A stretch of DNA of 41,029 nt, taken from the IMG/VR virus record IMGVR_UViG_3300031707_000052, positions 1 to 41,029 of that record; one strand, written 5' to 3'. Below are positions 15,056 through 22,943 of this stretch, piece after piece. The position numbers and the translations under genes are program-made. Every line of letters begins with the position of its first letter. Position 1 is the first letter of the stretch. The stretch is from a virus. Under the pieces are notes generated by a model that worked only from the letters and a program-made list of their open reading frames with translations, made no database searches and had not been told where the DNA came from.

Positions 15056-15110
15056 GGACTGATGGCGCGCGGCTGAAGCATTCCGCGCACCGCAACGATG
15101 GGAGGCCAAC

Positions 15111-15746
15111 ATGGGCCGCGTTTACTTCGACAAGGCGAAGGGGCAGGGCGCGTACCGGATCGGCAACTACGCCCAGCTCGTCGACGGCGACGTCCTGGGC
15201 ATCGGCGACAAGAACTACGAGTTCGACAACAATGCCTCCGTGGGGGTCGGCAACGTCAAGGTGACGATCGGCGGGACCAACGCCGCGACCGCGATCAACC
15301 TCCGGAACGCGATCAACACGACCCCGCCCACGCATCCGGTCGTTGCCACGATCGACACGGTCGACGACGCCACCGTCAACTTCGTCGCCACCTACGGCGG
15401 GCCGGCGGGCAACCTCGCGATCGTCGACGACACGACGGGCGGGTCCAACCTCCCCTCCGGCGCCGTGATGACCGGCGGCGAGAGCGACGGCAACCAGAAG
15501 ATCGCCCGGGGCGAGTACGTCGTCACCGCCATCGACGAGGACGCCGGTCGCGTCCGGATCGAGACGAGCCGCACGTCCCCCCGCTTCCCGCAGATCGTCG
15601 TGAAGACCGACGACGGCGAGATCGAGGTCCCCGTGACGGGCAACTGGGAGGTCGTCGGCTCCGCGCTCGTCTACACGTTCGACGACGCGAGCGGCGGGGT
15701 GAACCCGGACGAGGACGACGTCGTGACCTGGCTGGTCTTCGAGTAG
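15111..15746 (+). CDS. Beta-rich structural-looking protein
   Basis: A 211-aa acidic protein preceded by GGGAGGCC. The N-terminus (FDKAKGQGAYRIGNY) is followed by repeated beta-like stretches and an internal segment (NAATAINLRNAINTT) often seen in phage and flagellin-like filament proteins where an alpha helix follows a Val/Thr-rich strand. The C-terminus is rich in Asp and ends DDVVTWLVFE. No catalytic motif was seen. The first gene after the terminator, it probably encodes a virion surface or head-decorating protein, but the assignment is by composition only. Confidence 0.55.
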   Translation: MGRVYFDKAKGQGAYRIGNYAQLVDGDVLGIGDKNYEFDNNASVGVGNVKVTIGGTNAATAINLRNAINTTPPTHPVVATIDTVDDATVNFVATYGGPAGNLAIVDDTTGGSNLPSGAVMTGGESDGNQKIARGEYVVTAIDEDAGRVRIETSRTSPRFPQIVVKTDDGEIEVPVTGNWEVVGSALVYTFDDASGGVNPDEDDVVTWLVFE

Positions 15747-15759
15747 CCTCCTGAAAGGG

Positions 15760-15789
15760 GCCTCTCCCGTCGCGTGAGGCGGGAGGGGC
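15760..15789. other. 10-bp GC hairpin between genes
   Basis: GCCTCTCCCG (15760-15769) can pair with CGGGAGGGGC (15780-15789) with one wobble, with a 10-nt loop. No T-run follows, and the ribosome site of the glycosyltransferase lies 14 bases downstream. It may protect the mRNA or slow transcription. Confidence 0.5.
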
Positions 15790-15817
15790 AACCCTTCGGG
15801 GACTGGAGGATCGCCGA

Positions 15818-16828
15818 GTGAAGTTCTTCTCGATCGGGACCCACGCCTCGCTCTTGGAGGAGATCGCCGGCACGCTCCGGCGGCTCGGCCATGTCGTCGA
15901 GAGCATCTCCTTCTCGGCGCACGAGTGGATCTTCGGCCGGCAGCCTGCAGCCTCCTGCGGCCCGATCACGAAAGAGAACTGGGCGACGCTCGATCCCGCG
16001 ACGTTCGCCAAGTGGTTCGCCCCGCGCGCCGGGGAGTTCGATGCGGTCATCGCCTCCTACCCCGCGTCCATGGCGATGCTCTTCCGGGACATCGACAAGC
16101 CGGTCATCGTCTACGCGGCAGCGCGCTACGAGGGGCCGTGGCAGGAAGACGCAGAGAAGTGGGGCGCGCTCAATGACCTCCTGCGAAACGAGCGCGTCCA
16201 TCTCGCCGCGAACAGTCACTATGACCAGGCCTATCTCGCTCACTTCCTCGGCGTCGAGCCCCTGCGGATTCCCTGCCGATGCGACTACGTGGGCGGCGCG
16301 CGCTGGCGCGCGCTCGAAGGCCCGCTCCTCGCCAAGACGCGCGACTCGAAGGCCCTGACGCTCGCGCTCGCCGAGGTCCCCAACCTGCGAACGATGGGGC
16401 ACTACGCATGGGCGGACCTCGCGCGCGCGCTCGCGATCGTTCACCTGCCCTACAACGCGTCGACCATGAGCGGCATCGAGCAGTACCGGATGGGGATCCC
16501 CCTGCTGGTCCCGACGCCCGACTTCCTGCTCGCCTTGCGCGCGGAAGTGGGGCTGCTGTCGGAATTGTCCTGGCCGCGGCGCCTCCAGTCGTCGCTCGTC
16601 GTCGGCGATCCGAACAACGGGAGCGACGCGAGCGTCCGCGAGTGGATCCGCAAGGCCGACTATTACACCGCCCCCGGGGTGGTCCAGTTCGGATCGTGGG
16701 AACACCTGCGAGACCTGCTCGCCCATGCCGACTTCGCCGAGCGGAGTGCGATCATGCGGGCGGAGAACGATCACGAGCGCGAGGTCGCGCTCGAGTGCTG
16801 GGACGACCTTCTACGGGAACTCGTGTAA
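15818..16828 (+). CDS. Glycosyltransferase-like protein (GT-B style)
   Basis: A 336-aa protein from GTG, with TGGAGGATCG upstream. The first half has the pattern of a GT-B N-domain (KFFSIGTHASLLEEIAGTLRRLGH) and the second half has the donor-binding segment expected in such enzymes (SGIEQYRMGIPLLVPTPDF, about residues 213-231), where the Glu would contact the nucleotide sugar. Substrate and acceptor cannot be read from the sequence. In this context the likely acceptor is a virion protein or host surface sugar. It is the first of four transferase-like genes in the window. Confidence in the family is moderate. Confidence 0.6.
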   Translation: MKFFSIGTHASLLEEIAGTLRRLGHVVESISFSAHEWIFGRQPAASCGPITKENWATLDPATFAKWFAPRAGEFDAVIASYPASMAMLFRDIDKPVIVYAAARYEGPWQEDAEKWGALNDLLRNERVHLAANSHYDQAYLAHFLGVEPLRIPCRCDYVGGARWRALEGPLLAKTRDSKALTLALAEVPNLRTMGHYAWADLARALAIVHLPYNASTMSGIEQYRMGIPLLVPTPDFLLALRAEVGLLSELSWPRRLQSSLVVGDPNNGSDASVREWIRKADYYTAPGVVQFGSWEHLRDLLAHADFAERSAIMRAENDHEREVALECWDDLLRELV

Positions 16829-16841
16829 GGGAGAGCCGCTC

Positions 16842-18407
16842 ATGGTTCACAGCCTCGCCCAGATCCGCGCGCTGGTCAATCATCACAACGGCCAGCGGGT
16901 CATCATCGACGGGACGGCGATCATCTACGAGTACGACGCCGACTCGCTGGCGGCGGACAACGGGGTCTCCATCCTCAAGCCGGCGAACATCCTGCCGCTA
17001 CAGGCGGGGCGCTGGCTGCTCATCTCGGGCGGCGCGGGCGCGAACTCCGCGCATGCCGCCACCCTCATCGTCAAGCAGGACGGGACGGGCGACTTCACCA
17101 CGATCCAGGCGGCCATCGACGCGCTCGCCGCGCGCACGATCCCTGGCGGGACGATCTTCGTCCACGATGGCGAGTACGCTGAGGATCTGGTCTTCCCCGG
17201 CGACGTCAACATGCTCCTGATCGCCGCCGGCCGGGAGAATAGCGAGGGGGCCAGCGGGTTCAGTTACGACAACCCCGTCGTGACCATCTCCACGCCGCAG
17301 GCCGGGAACGCGATCACCGTGGGCTCGCCCTACGACGAGCTTTTCGTCGGCGGGGAGATCACGCTCCGCGGCTTCCGGCTCTACGAGTCCTACATGCCCG
17401 TCACGGGCTCGAACCTCGTGAAGCATCTCGGCGCGGGCGCGCGCGTCATCCTCGAAGACTGCTACGCCTACGGGTATCACAACTTCGTGGATGACGCGGA
17501 ATCCGTCTACGCCAACGTCTCGGTGAAGCTGGTGAACTCCAGCGTCATCCTCAGCGACGCCCTCGCCCCGGGCGGGCACATCTGGAAGGGGCAGGGCGGC
17601 GAGGGCGGTGGCGGTCTGATGACGCTCATCCGGTCGACCGTGATGCAGTCGTCCTACGACGGCGACGCGCTCTACTCGGACACCGACGGCCTGCGGATCG
17701 AGATGGAGGACTCCACGCTCGACATCTCTGGCGATGCGAGCATCGGGTCGATCGACCTCCACGGGAACGGCGGGTGGACCAGCGGGATCAACTTGATCGG
17801 CGCGTATGCCGCCACGGTCAGCATTGCCGAGGCCCGGATGGTCGGCGGGTTCGTCTACTCGATGAACCCCGACGCCTGGATCGACTTCGGCGGCGGCTCC
17901 CCCGCGTACGACAATCACCACCTCGACCGGATGGCCTTCACGGGCGTCGAGGTCGTCGTCAGCGACTATGGCGTCCTCTCGGCGGTCGGGTGCTACTTCC
18001 GTCAGCTCTGGCTCCAGTCCGGGCCGGGGAAGCACATCATCCAGGGATGCCGGTTCACGAGCGAGAGCCTCGACGAACAGTACGCCCTCAAGATCGCCGG
18101 CGCCGACTATGTCGTCGTGAACGGCTGCATCTTCGACCTCCTGACCGGCACCGGGTACGACATGGGGATCATGATGGGCGACGGGCAGGTCCCCGCGAGT
18201 TACTGCGTCGTCGAGAGCAACATCTTCATCCGCGACGAGTATGACCAGGTCGCCGTCGAGGAGGGCGCGGGCAGCGATTACAACTCCTACTCGTGCAACT
18301 CGTACATCGGCTGGGGCGCGGTCCCGGGCGTGGGCGAACTCCTCGGGATGATCCTGGAAGGCGTGAATGACAAGGTGGATGGCTACGGAAACGGGGGGCC
18401 GGTGTGA
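16842..18407 (+). CDS. Parallel beta-helix tail spike or fibre
   Basis: A 521-aa protein from ATG 16842. An N-terminal domain of about 70 residues precedes the segment TLIVKQDGTGDFTTIQAAID, the classic entry to a pectin-lyase-like right-handed beta helix (residues about 75-95). The helix then continues with short, alternating beta turns containing Asn/Ser/Asp (EDSTLDISGD, NGCIFDL, ESNIFIRDE), to about residue 500. Such proteins are phage receptor-binding spikes and often cleave or bind polysaccharide. No definite catalytic pair could be assigned. It follows the glycosyltransferase by 13 bases and its stop overlaps the next start, so it is in the same operon. Confidence 0.8.
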   Translation: MVHSLAQIRALVNHHNGQRVIIDGTAIIYEYDADSLAADNGVSILKPANILPLQAGRWLLISGGAGANSAHAATLIVKQDGTGDFTTIQAAIDALAARTIPGGTIFVHDGEYAEDLVFPGDVNMLLIAAGRENSEGASGFSYDNPVVTISTPQAGNAITVGSPYDELFVGGEITLRGFRLYESYMPVTGSNLVKHLGAGARVILEDCYAYGYHNFVDDAESVYANVSVKLVNSSVILSDALAPGGHIWKGQGGEGGGGLMTLIRSTVMQSSYDGDALYSDTDGLRIEMEDSTLDISGDASIGSIDLHGNGGWTSGINLIGAYAATVSIAEARMVGGFVYSMNPDAWIDFGGGSPAYDNHHLDRMAFTGVEVVVSDYGVLSAVGCYFRQLWLQSGPGKHIIQGCRFTSESLDEQYALKIAGADYVVVNGCIFDLLTGTGYDMGIMMGDGQVPASYCVVESNIFIRDEYDQVAVEEGAGSDYNSYSCNSYIGWGAVPGVGELLGMILEGVNDKVDGYGNGGPV

Positions 18408-18559
18408 TGACGCCTCCTGACCCGGCATGCTCGGTCTGCAATACCGTTCTCTCCGTCGTCGAGCGGGAGCGGATGAAGGGCGTCGGCATTCGGCGCAAGG
18501 TGCTGTGCGAGCGGTGCGCATCGGCGACGCGGAAGATGAAGGCACGGAGGACAGCGTGA
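18407..18559 (+). CDS. 50-aa zinc-ribbon-like protein
   Basis: A small gene overlooked by length filters. The ATG overlaps the spike stop codon (TGATG) and the TGA overlaps the GTG of the next gene (GTGA). The 50 residues contain two Cys pairs, CSVC at 8-11 and LCERC with C34 and C37, separated by a helix, with a basic C-terminus (SATRKMKARRTA). This is the layout of a treble-clef or zinc-ribbon mini-protein. The coupled starts and stops are the main support. The function is unknown. Confidence 0.6.
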   Translation: MTPPDPACSVCNTVLSVVERERMKGVGIRRKVLCERCASATRKMKARRTA

Positions 18560-19356
18560 TCCGACTCGTGACCGGGTACTGGCGCGTGGACGATCCCGTT
18601 CGGCGGGCCGAACTGGATCGGTGTCTGAAGGCCAATGGCGAGAACCAGCACATCGCCTCGATCGATCTGGTGTGCGAGAGCAGCGGGAATCCCGGCATCG
18701 AAGCGCCGCACGATTATGAGCGCTTCCCCGAGAAGTTCTACGTCTGGGACTCGTCCATGCTCGTCGGCCCCCGCTGCCACCTCTCCGGCCGCGAGACCTA
18801 CCGGCAACTATTCGACCTGGAGAATCGGGCCTGCGGCTGGGAGCGGGTCCCCCCTCCCGGGTACGGCTACTCGAAGACGACCGCCGGCTGGATGAACGTG
18901 GCGGAGAGAGACCTCGTCATCGTCGCCAACGCCGACATCGTCTTCGATGAGACGGTCGCGCTTCTCGAGGAGTGCGTCGACGCCGACACGCTCGCCTGCA
19001 TCTCGCGCACCGAGCGGAACGGGATGCCGCCCTTCTGGGACGTGACGCACCCGGAGAACTTCGGCAACCCGAAGAAGCACTGGCCCGACAATTCGCAGGA
19101 CGCCTGGGCGTTCCGCGCGCCCATCCGGGACTTCTCCTGCGACTGGGCGATGGGCGTTCTCGGCTGCGACAACCGGCTGGCGACGGAAGCGAAGGCCGCG
19201 GGCATGCGGCTCGTCAATCCGTTCCCGGCGGTCAAGGCGTGGCACGTCCACGAGGCGAAGCGGCCGGTGGTCAGGAAGCGCCCGTGCGTGGGCGGACCGT
19301 TCACCGATGTCCCGCCGACTGCGGGGCTTTTCGAGCGGGCGGCTGCCCGCGCATAG
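18556..19356 (+). CDS. Glycosyltransferase-like protein (GT-A style)
   Basis: A 266-aa protein from GTG 18556 overlapping the 50-aa gene. The N-terminus (IRLVTGYWRVDDPVRRAELDRCLKAN in part) and the strand VIVANADIVFD (residues 121-131) match the nucleotide-sugar site of GT-A enzymes, where the Asp pair holds a metal and UDP or a similar donor. Two Trp/Asp-rich loops follow (CDWAMGVLGCDNRL), then a KAWHVHE motif common in phage-encoded members of this group. The acceptor is unknown. Related genes are often next to fibre and spike genes, as here, consistent with sugar addition to virion or host structures. Confidence 0.7.
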   Translation: MIRLVTGYWRVDDPVRRAELDRCLKANGENQHIASIDLVCESSGNPGIEAPHDYERFPEKFYVWDSSMLVGPRCHLSGRETYRQLFDLENRACGWERVPPPGYGYSKTTAGWMNVAERDLVIVANADIVFDETVALLEECVDADTLACISRTERNGMPPFWDVTHPENFGNPKKHWPDNSQDAWAFRAPIRDFSCDWAMGVLGCDNRLATEAKAAGMRLVNPFPAVKAWHVHEAKRPVVRKRPCVGGPFTDVPPTAGLFERAAARA

Positions 19357-19371
19357 GGACAGGAGACTGAC

Positions 19372-19725
19372 ATGTCGACACCCTTTAGCATCGGGGACCT
19401 CGCGCGCGGGACGGTCGTCTCCGGCGACGCCGACTACTACGACGAGTACGGCGTCCCGACGCAGACGGAAGCCGCGTTCCCGACGCACCGGAAGACCCGC
19501 CGACAGGGCACGCTCCGGATCAAGGTCGCGTGTGACGAGGCCGTGGGCGTCGGCATCCTCGACGTGGCAAGCGGGGCGGTCGAGTGGCTCGACGACGGCG
19601 ACCCGCTCATCCCCGGTTGCCTGCGCCAGTGGGACATGGCGGCCAAGGGCGAGTACGAGTTCAACGTGGTCTTCACCGCGACGGCGACGGTCCGGCAACT
19701 GTACTGCGACTGCGTCGAGCGGTAG
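19372..19725 (+). CDS. Small beta-rich virion-type protein
   Basis: A 117-aa protein with CAGGAGACTGAC upstream. It is acidic and largely beta, with a central KTRRQGTLRIKVACDEAVGV strand pair and a C-terminus ending LYCDCVER. The strand pattern would suit a jelly-roll or Ig-like small virion protein. No family is recognised. Confidence 0.5.
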   Translation: MSTPFSIGDLARGTVVSGDADYYDEYGVPTQTEAAFPTHRKTRRQGTLRIKVACDEAVGVGILDVASGAVEWLDDGDPLIPGCLRQWDMAAKGEYEFNVVFTATATVRQLYCDCVER

Positions 19726-19754
19726 AAGCGGCGCGGCTCCAAGAGGAGAGAGAC

Positions 19755-20429
19755 ATGAGTCACCTACACGGGAACCCGCCGCAGGGCGTTGCGAGCAAGG
19801 CGAAGTTGCGGGCGCTCACGGTAGACGTGACGGCGGAGAGGGTAGCGCGGATCGCGGCGGATGCTGCCGAGGCCTTCGCACGCACCTACGTGGACAACTA
19901 CATCCGGGCAGAGGCCGCGATCAACGGGGGCCGGGTCGTCTATTCCAGCGCGACGGAGATCCGTCAGCAGCAGCAGACGGGGCGGGTCATCTTCATCGAG
20001 GACGAGGACGTCCTGATCGGCGACTCGGGCGTGACGCGCGCGCCCGGGGACAAGTTGATCACGTCCACCGGGACGGAGGCAGCGGGCGCGGCCGTCGCGA
20101 ACTCGACCTACTACGTCTACCGCGCGAACAGCAAGTCGTCCTACGCGGCGAACCTGCTCGCCTTGTGCGCGACCGCGCCCACCCGGCTCAATGGAATCCT
20201 GATGCTCGGGACGACGGGCAACGCGATCCACTGGCGCTACGTCGGGATGCTGCGCACGAACGCGGCGGCGCAGTTCACCCCCGAGGGCGTGTGGGACGAG
20301 ATCGAGACGTTCCTCGGCAACATCCACCTTGCCGGCGGCTTCACGCTCATCACGACCTCGGCGGGCGCGTGGCTCAGACCGCCGGGGGTGTTCGACAACT
20401 TGCAGGACTCGCAACTCGCGGCGCTGTAA
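19755..20429 (+). CDS. Fibre-associated protein sharing a module with the downstream fibre
   Basis: A 224-aa protein with AGAGGAGAGAGAC upstream. The N-terminus is helical (TAERVARIAADAAEAFART). Residues about 110-180 (STYYVYRANSKSSYAA..., ATAPTRLNGILMLGTTGN, WRYVGMLRTNAAAQFT) are clearly similar to residues about 140-200 of the fibre encoded at 20721 (THYYVYRSNSSASYAP, TAPSTYLGNLYL, YVGDCYTNAATQYT). The shared module is also common in other phage structural proteins as a beta sandwich. It probably forms part of the same appendage or a paralogous one. Confidence 0.6.
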   Translation: MSHLHGNPPQGVASKAKLRALTVDVTAERVARIAADAAEAFARTYVDNYIRAEAAINGGRVVYSSATEIRQQQQTGRVIFIEDEDVLIGDSGVTRAPGDKLITSTGTEAAGAAVANSTYYVYRANSKSSYAANLLALCATAPTRLNGILMLGTTGNAIHWRYVGMLRTNAAAQFTPEGVWDEIETFLGNIHLAGGFTLITTSAGAWLRPPGVFDNLQDSQLAAL

Positions 20430-20445
20430 CCCGGAGCGCAGGACG

Positions 20446-20718
20446 ATGGCCGAGACTACGATCCCGCTGGTGATCCGGGACGGGGCGACGCATGACGATC
20501 TTGCGCTTGCCGTCATCGACTTAGTGCGGAAGGTCGCCGGCCCGGATTCGGCGGTGATCATCGCGTTTGCGACTCCGCCGAAGCCGGACGGGACTGGCGA
20601 CTGGCGCGTCCGCTGGGACGGGGACATTTCGACGGTGCTGCGGTTGACGCGGACGACGAGTGACCTTGTATTGGACAAGTTCTTGCCTGTCATGAAGCAG
20701 AACCAGAAGGAGGGTTGA
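20446..20718 (+). CDS. Small hypothetical protein
   Basis: A 90-aa protein from ATG 20446, with GGAGCGCAGG upstream. Mixed alpha-beta sequence (IPLVIRDGATHDDLALAVIDL). Its stop codon lies two bases before the fibre ATG and AAGGAGGG inside its last codons is the fibre ribosome site. The function is unknown. Confidence 0.5.
   Translation: MAETTIPLVIRDGATHDDLALAVIDLVRKVAGPDSAVIIAFATPPKPDGTGDWRVRWDGDISTVLRLTRTTSDLVLDKFLPVMKQNQKEG
20644..20672 (+). promoter_or_regulatory. Possible sigma-70-like promoter for the fibre gene
   Basis: TTGACG at 20644-20649 and TGTATT at 20667-20672 are separated by 17 bp, and the predicted start point is about 40 bp before the fibre ATG. The match to TTGACA is 5 of 6 and to TATAAT 4 of 6. 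It is inside the coding region of the 90-aa gene and may be chance. Confidence 0.3.
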
Positions 20719-20720
20719 CG

Positions 20721-22502
20721 ATGTTCAAGCGCATCACCGCCGTTTCCGCCGGGCTCGTCTTCGCCGTCGCCGTCTTGCTCGGCGCGAACGCGGTCAACCG
20801 CTACGTCGGGTACGGGGGCGCGGCTCCTCGGCAGCACATCGTTGCCGACACCGATGCGGCGAAACCGGCTGGCTCGCAGATCGGCGACACCGTTTTCTGC
20901 AAGGACACGTTCTACACCTACACCTGGACCGGAACCGCGTGGGCCGCGCCCGGCATGGCGCGGGCGGACCTGCAACTCGTCCTGACCAACACCACGACGA
21001 TCACGAGCAACCCCTACGGGGGCACGCGAGCCTACATCAACGGCGAGATCGTCACGATCACCGGGTTGACGTGCCTGACGTCCGCGAACGTCATCAGCGC
21101 GACGGGCACCGACTCCGGCGCGGCGGCTGCGGCGAGTACGCATTACTACGTCTACCGGAGCAATTCATCCGCCTCCTACGCGCCGGGTACCGTGAAGAAT
21201 TGCGCGACTGCGCCGAGTACCTATCTCGGCAACCTCTACCTCGCCGCGACCGGCAACGGGGCGAACTGGCTGTACGTCGGCGACTGCTATACGAACGCGG
21301 CGACGCAGTATACCTACGTGGTCAGTCACTACAACTATTGCGACCCCGCCACAACCGATCTTACTCTTCGCCCGACCACCTCTTCCACGACAGGAGTAAT
21401 TTACAAGGGTGCCGACCGATTCATCCATAATTTCGCTCTCGCTGGCACAGACGGCTTCAATACTTTCGTCGGCGTTAATGCCGGCAATTTCACGATGACC
21501 GGCTCGACGGGTACTCAGGGCTCCTACAATTCCGTGGGGGCGGGGGTTAGTGCCCTCCAATCGAACACGACCGGCTACTTCAACTCCGTGGGGGCGGGGG
21601 TGTATGCCCTCCGCGCGAACACGACCGGCTACAACAATTCCGTGGGGGCGGGGGTTAGTGCCCTCTACGCGAACACGACCGGCTACAACAATTCCGTGGG
21701 GGCGGGGGTGTATGCCCTCTACTCGAACACGACCGGCGCCAACAATTCCGTGGGGGCGGGGGCTAGTGCCCTCTGCTTGAACACGACCGGCTACAACAAT
21801 TCCGTGGGGGCGGGGTATGAGGCCCTCTACGCGAACACGACCGGCGCCAACAATTCCGTGGGGGCGGGGTATCGGGCCCTCTACGCGCTGCGCCCCACCA
21901 GTCTCGCCGTCTCCGCTATCGCTGATTACTCCGGGACTGTCGCGGGAACGGTCAAGGCCACCTCCGTCGGCCACGGTCTACCCGCAGGGCCCACGGCCGG
22001 GATCGGGGTCTACGGAACCACCACCTATAACGGGACCTACACAATAACTTATATCGACGCGGATAATTTTTACTTCACCCACGCATGGGGCGCGACTTCT
22101 ACGGGTTGGTGGGGGAAGGACGCTGAAGGCAAAAACAATACGGCGACGGGCTACCAGGCTGGGCGGACTCTTGTAACTGGCGATTCCTGCACATTCCTCG
22201 GCTATAGCGCGGGCTATCATGCCAGCCAACTCGCATCAGCATCCAATTCGATGGCCCTGGGAAATGGCGCGTACACCACGCAGTCGAACCAGATCGCTTA
22301 CGGAAACGCTGCCATTACGCTCAACTCGTTTAACGGCGTCATGGCCTGCGCCACGGACACGCTCCGGTTGACGACGGCGAAGACCCCGGCGACGTCGGGT
22401 GCGGCGGGGACGCAGGGCGATATATGCTGGGATGCGAATTACGTCTACGTGTGCATCGCCACGAACTCGTGGAAGCGCGCGGCAATCGCCGCCGGGTGGT
22501 AA
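20721..22502 (+). CDS. Repeat-bearing fibre protein with an N-terminal signal sequence
   Basis: A 593-aa protein. Residues 1-25 (MFKRITAVSAGLVFAVAVLL) are a basic N-terminus followed by a hydrophobic stretch, a Sec-type signal peptide or membrane anchor. After residue 140 the module shared with the upstream protein appears. Residues about 270-390 hold seven 18-aa repeats built on NSVGAG-ALxxNTTGxN, the hexapeptide-like repeats found in tail fibres and trimeric adhesins. The C-terminus carries further NTATGYQAGRTL and NSMALGNGAYTT units, then a beta-rich end similar to those preceding intramolecular-chaperone domains, but no chaperone domain is visible. Signal peptides are unusual on phage fibres, so it may be secreted or surface-anchored instead. 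AAGGAGGG precedes the start. Confidence 0.75.
   Translation: MFKRITAVSAGLVFAVAVLLGANAVNRYVGYGGAAPRQHIVADTDAAKPAGSQIGDTVFCKDTFYTYTWTGTAWAAPGMARADLQLVLTNTTTITSNPYGGTRAYINGEIVTITGLTCLTSANVISATGTDSGAAAAASTHYYVYRSNSSASYAPGTVKNCATAPSTYLGNLYLAATGNGANWLYVGDCYTNAATQYTYVVSHYNYCDPATTDLTLRPTTSSTTGVIYKGADRFIHNFALAGTDGFNTFVGVNAGNFTMTGSTGTQGSYNSVGAGVSALQSNTTGYFNSVGAGVYALRANTTGYNNSVGAGVSALYANTTGYNNSVGAGVYALYSNTTGANNSVGAGASALCLNTTGYNNSVGAGYEALYANTTGANNSVGAGYRALYALRPTSLAVSAIADYSGTVAGTVKATSVGHGLPAGPTAGIGVYGTTTYNGTYTITYIDADNFYFTHAWGATSTGWWGKDAEGKNNTATGYQAGRTLVTGDSCTFLGYSAGYHASQLASASNSMALGNGAYTTQSNQIAYGNAAITLNSFNGVMACATDTLRLTTAKTPATSGAAGTQGDICWDANYVYVCIATNSWKRAAIAAGW
21531..21887 (+). repeat. Seven 54-bp repeats in the fibre gene
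   Basis: The string TCCGTGGGGGCGGG starts at 21531 and recurs every 54 bp (21585, 21639, 21693, 21747, 21801, 21855). Each unit encodes 18 residues of the form NSVGAGVxALxxNTTGxN. Most changes between units fall at the same few codons (Val-Ser, Val-Tyr, Ala-Ser, Tyr-Glu, Tyr-Arg after the GAG; the codons before Asn; Tyr or Ala after TTG). Confidence 0.95.
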
Positions 22503-22520
22503 CGAAATAGGAGCGGTACC

Positions 22521-22943
22521 ATGCGCCTTTTCCTCCTCTCCCTCTCGCTCCTGTGCTGCTCATGCGCCCTCACGCGCACCGTCTCCGAGCGCGACGTGAG
22601 CAAAGTTCTCGGACGGGAAGTCATCGTCGTTTACGGGACGAACGACGGATGGGAAACGCGGAATTCCGACACGCTCTACGTGTATCTGGAGCGGGGATGG
22701 CAATGGGAGCCGCACTACTACACGTGGGGCGCAATCGCCACCCTCGCGGCCAACGCCGCAGACCGCGATGCCGGAGAGGTGATGGACGCCATCGAGATCC
22801 CGAGGCGATTCATGTACGTGCCGGGGGACAGCAAGATCGACGCGACGCGGGTGCAGGCGAGGCTGGAAGGTGCGCTGCCGAGCCATTTTACGTTCCAGAA
22901 TACGAGCCCTGGGTGGCCGACTTTCTATTGGCGAGGTAGGTGA
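22521..22943 (+). CDS. Phage lipoprotein
   Basis: A 140-aa protein with a short basic start and a hydrophobic run LFLLSLSLLCCSCALTR that contains lipobox-like sequences (LCCS/LCCSC), so a Cys near residues 12-15 would be lipid-modified after signal peptidase II cleavage. The mature part has a WETRNSDTLYVYLERGWQWEP stretch and a HYYTWG loop, with no recognised domain. Surface lipoproteins made by phages often block receptors and stop superinfection or help lysis, but there is no direct evidence here. Its stop TGA is shared with the head morphogenesis start region (GGTGATG). It closes the accessory block. Confidence 0.7.
   Translation: MRLFLLSLSLLCCSCALTRTVSERDVSKVLGREVIVVYGTNDGWETRNSDTLYVYLERGWQWEPHYYTWGAIATLAANAADRDAGEVMDAIEIPRRFMYVPGDSKIDATRVQARLEGALPSHFTFQNTSPGWPTFYWRGR

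Noticed and set aside
15111-15746. Major capsid protein
   Set aside because: Position after the portal first suggested it, but the lambda gpE-like protein at 27575 is clear and this one has none of the capsid signatures.
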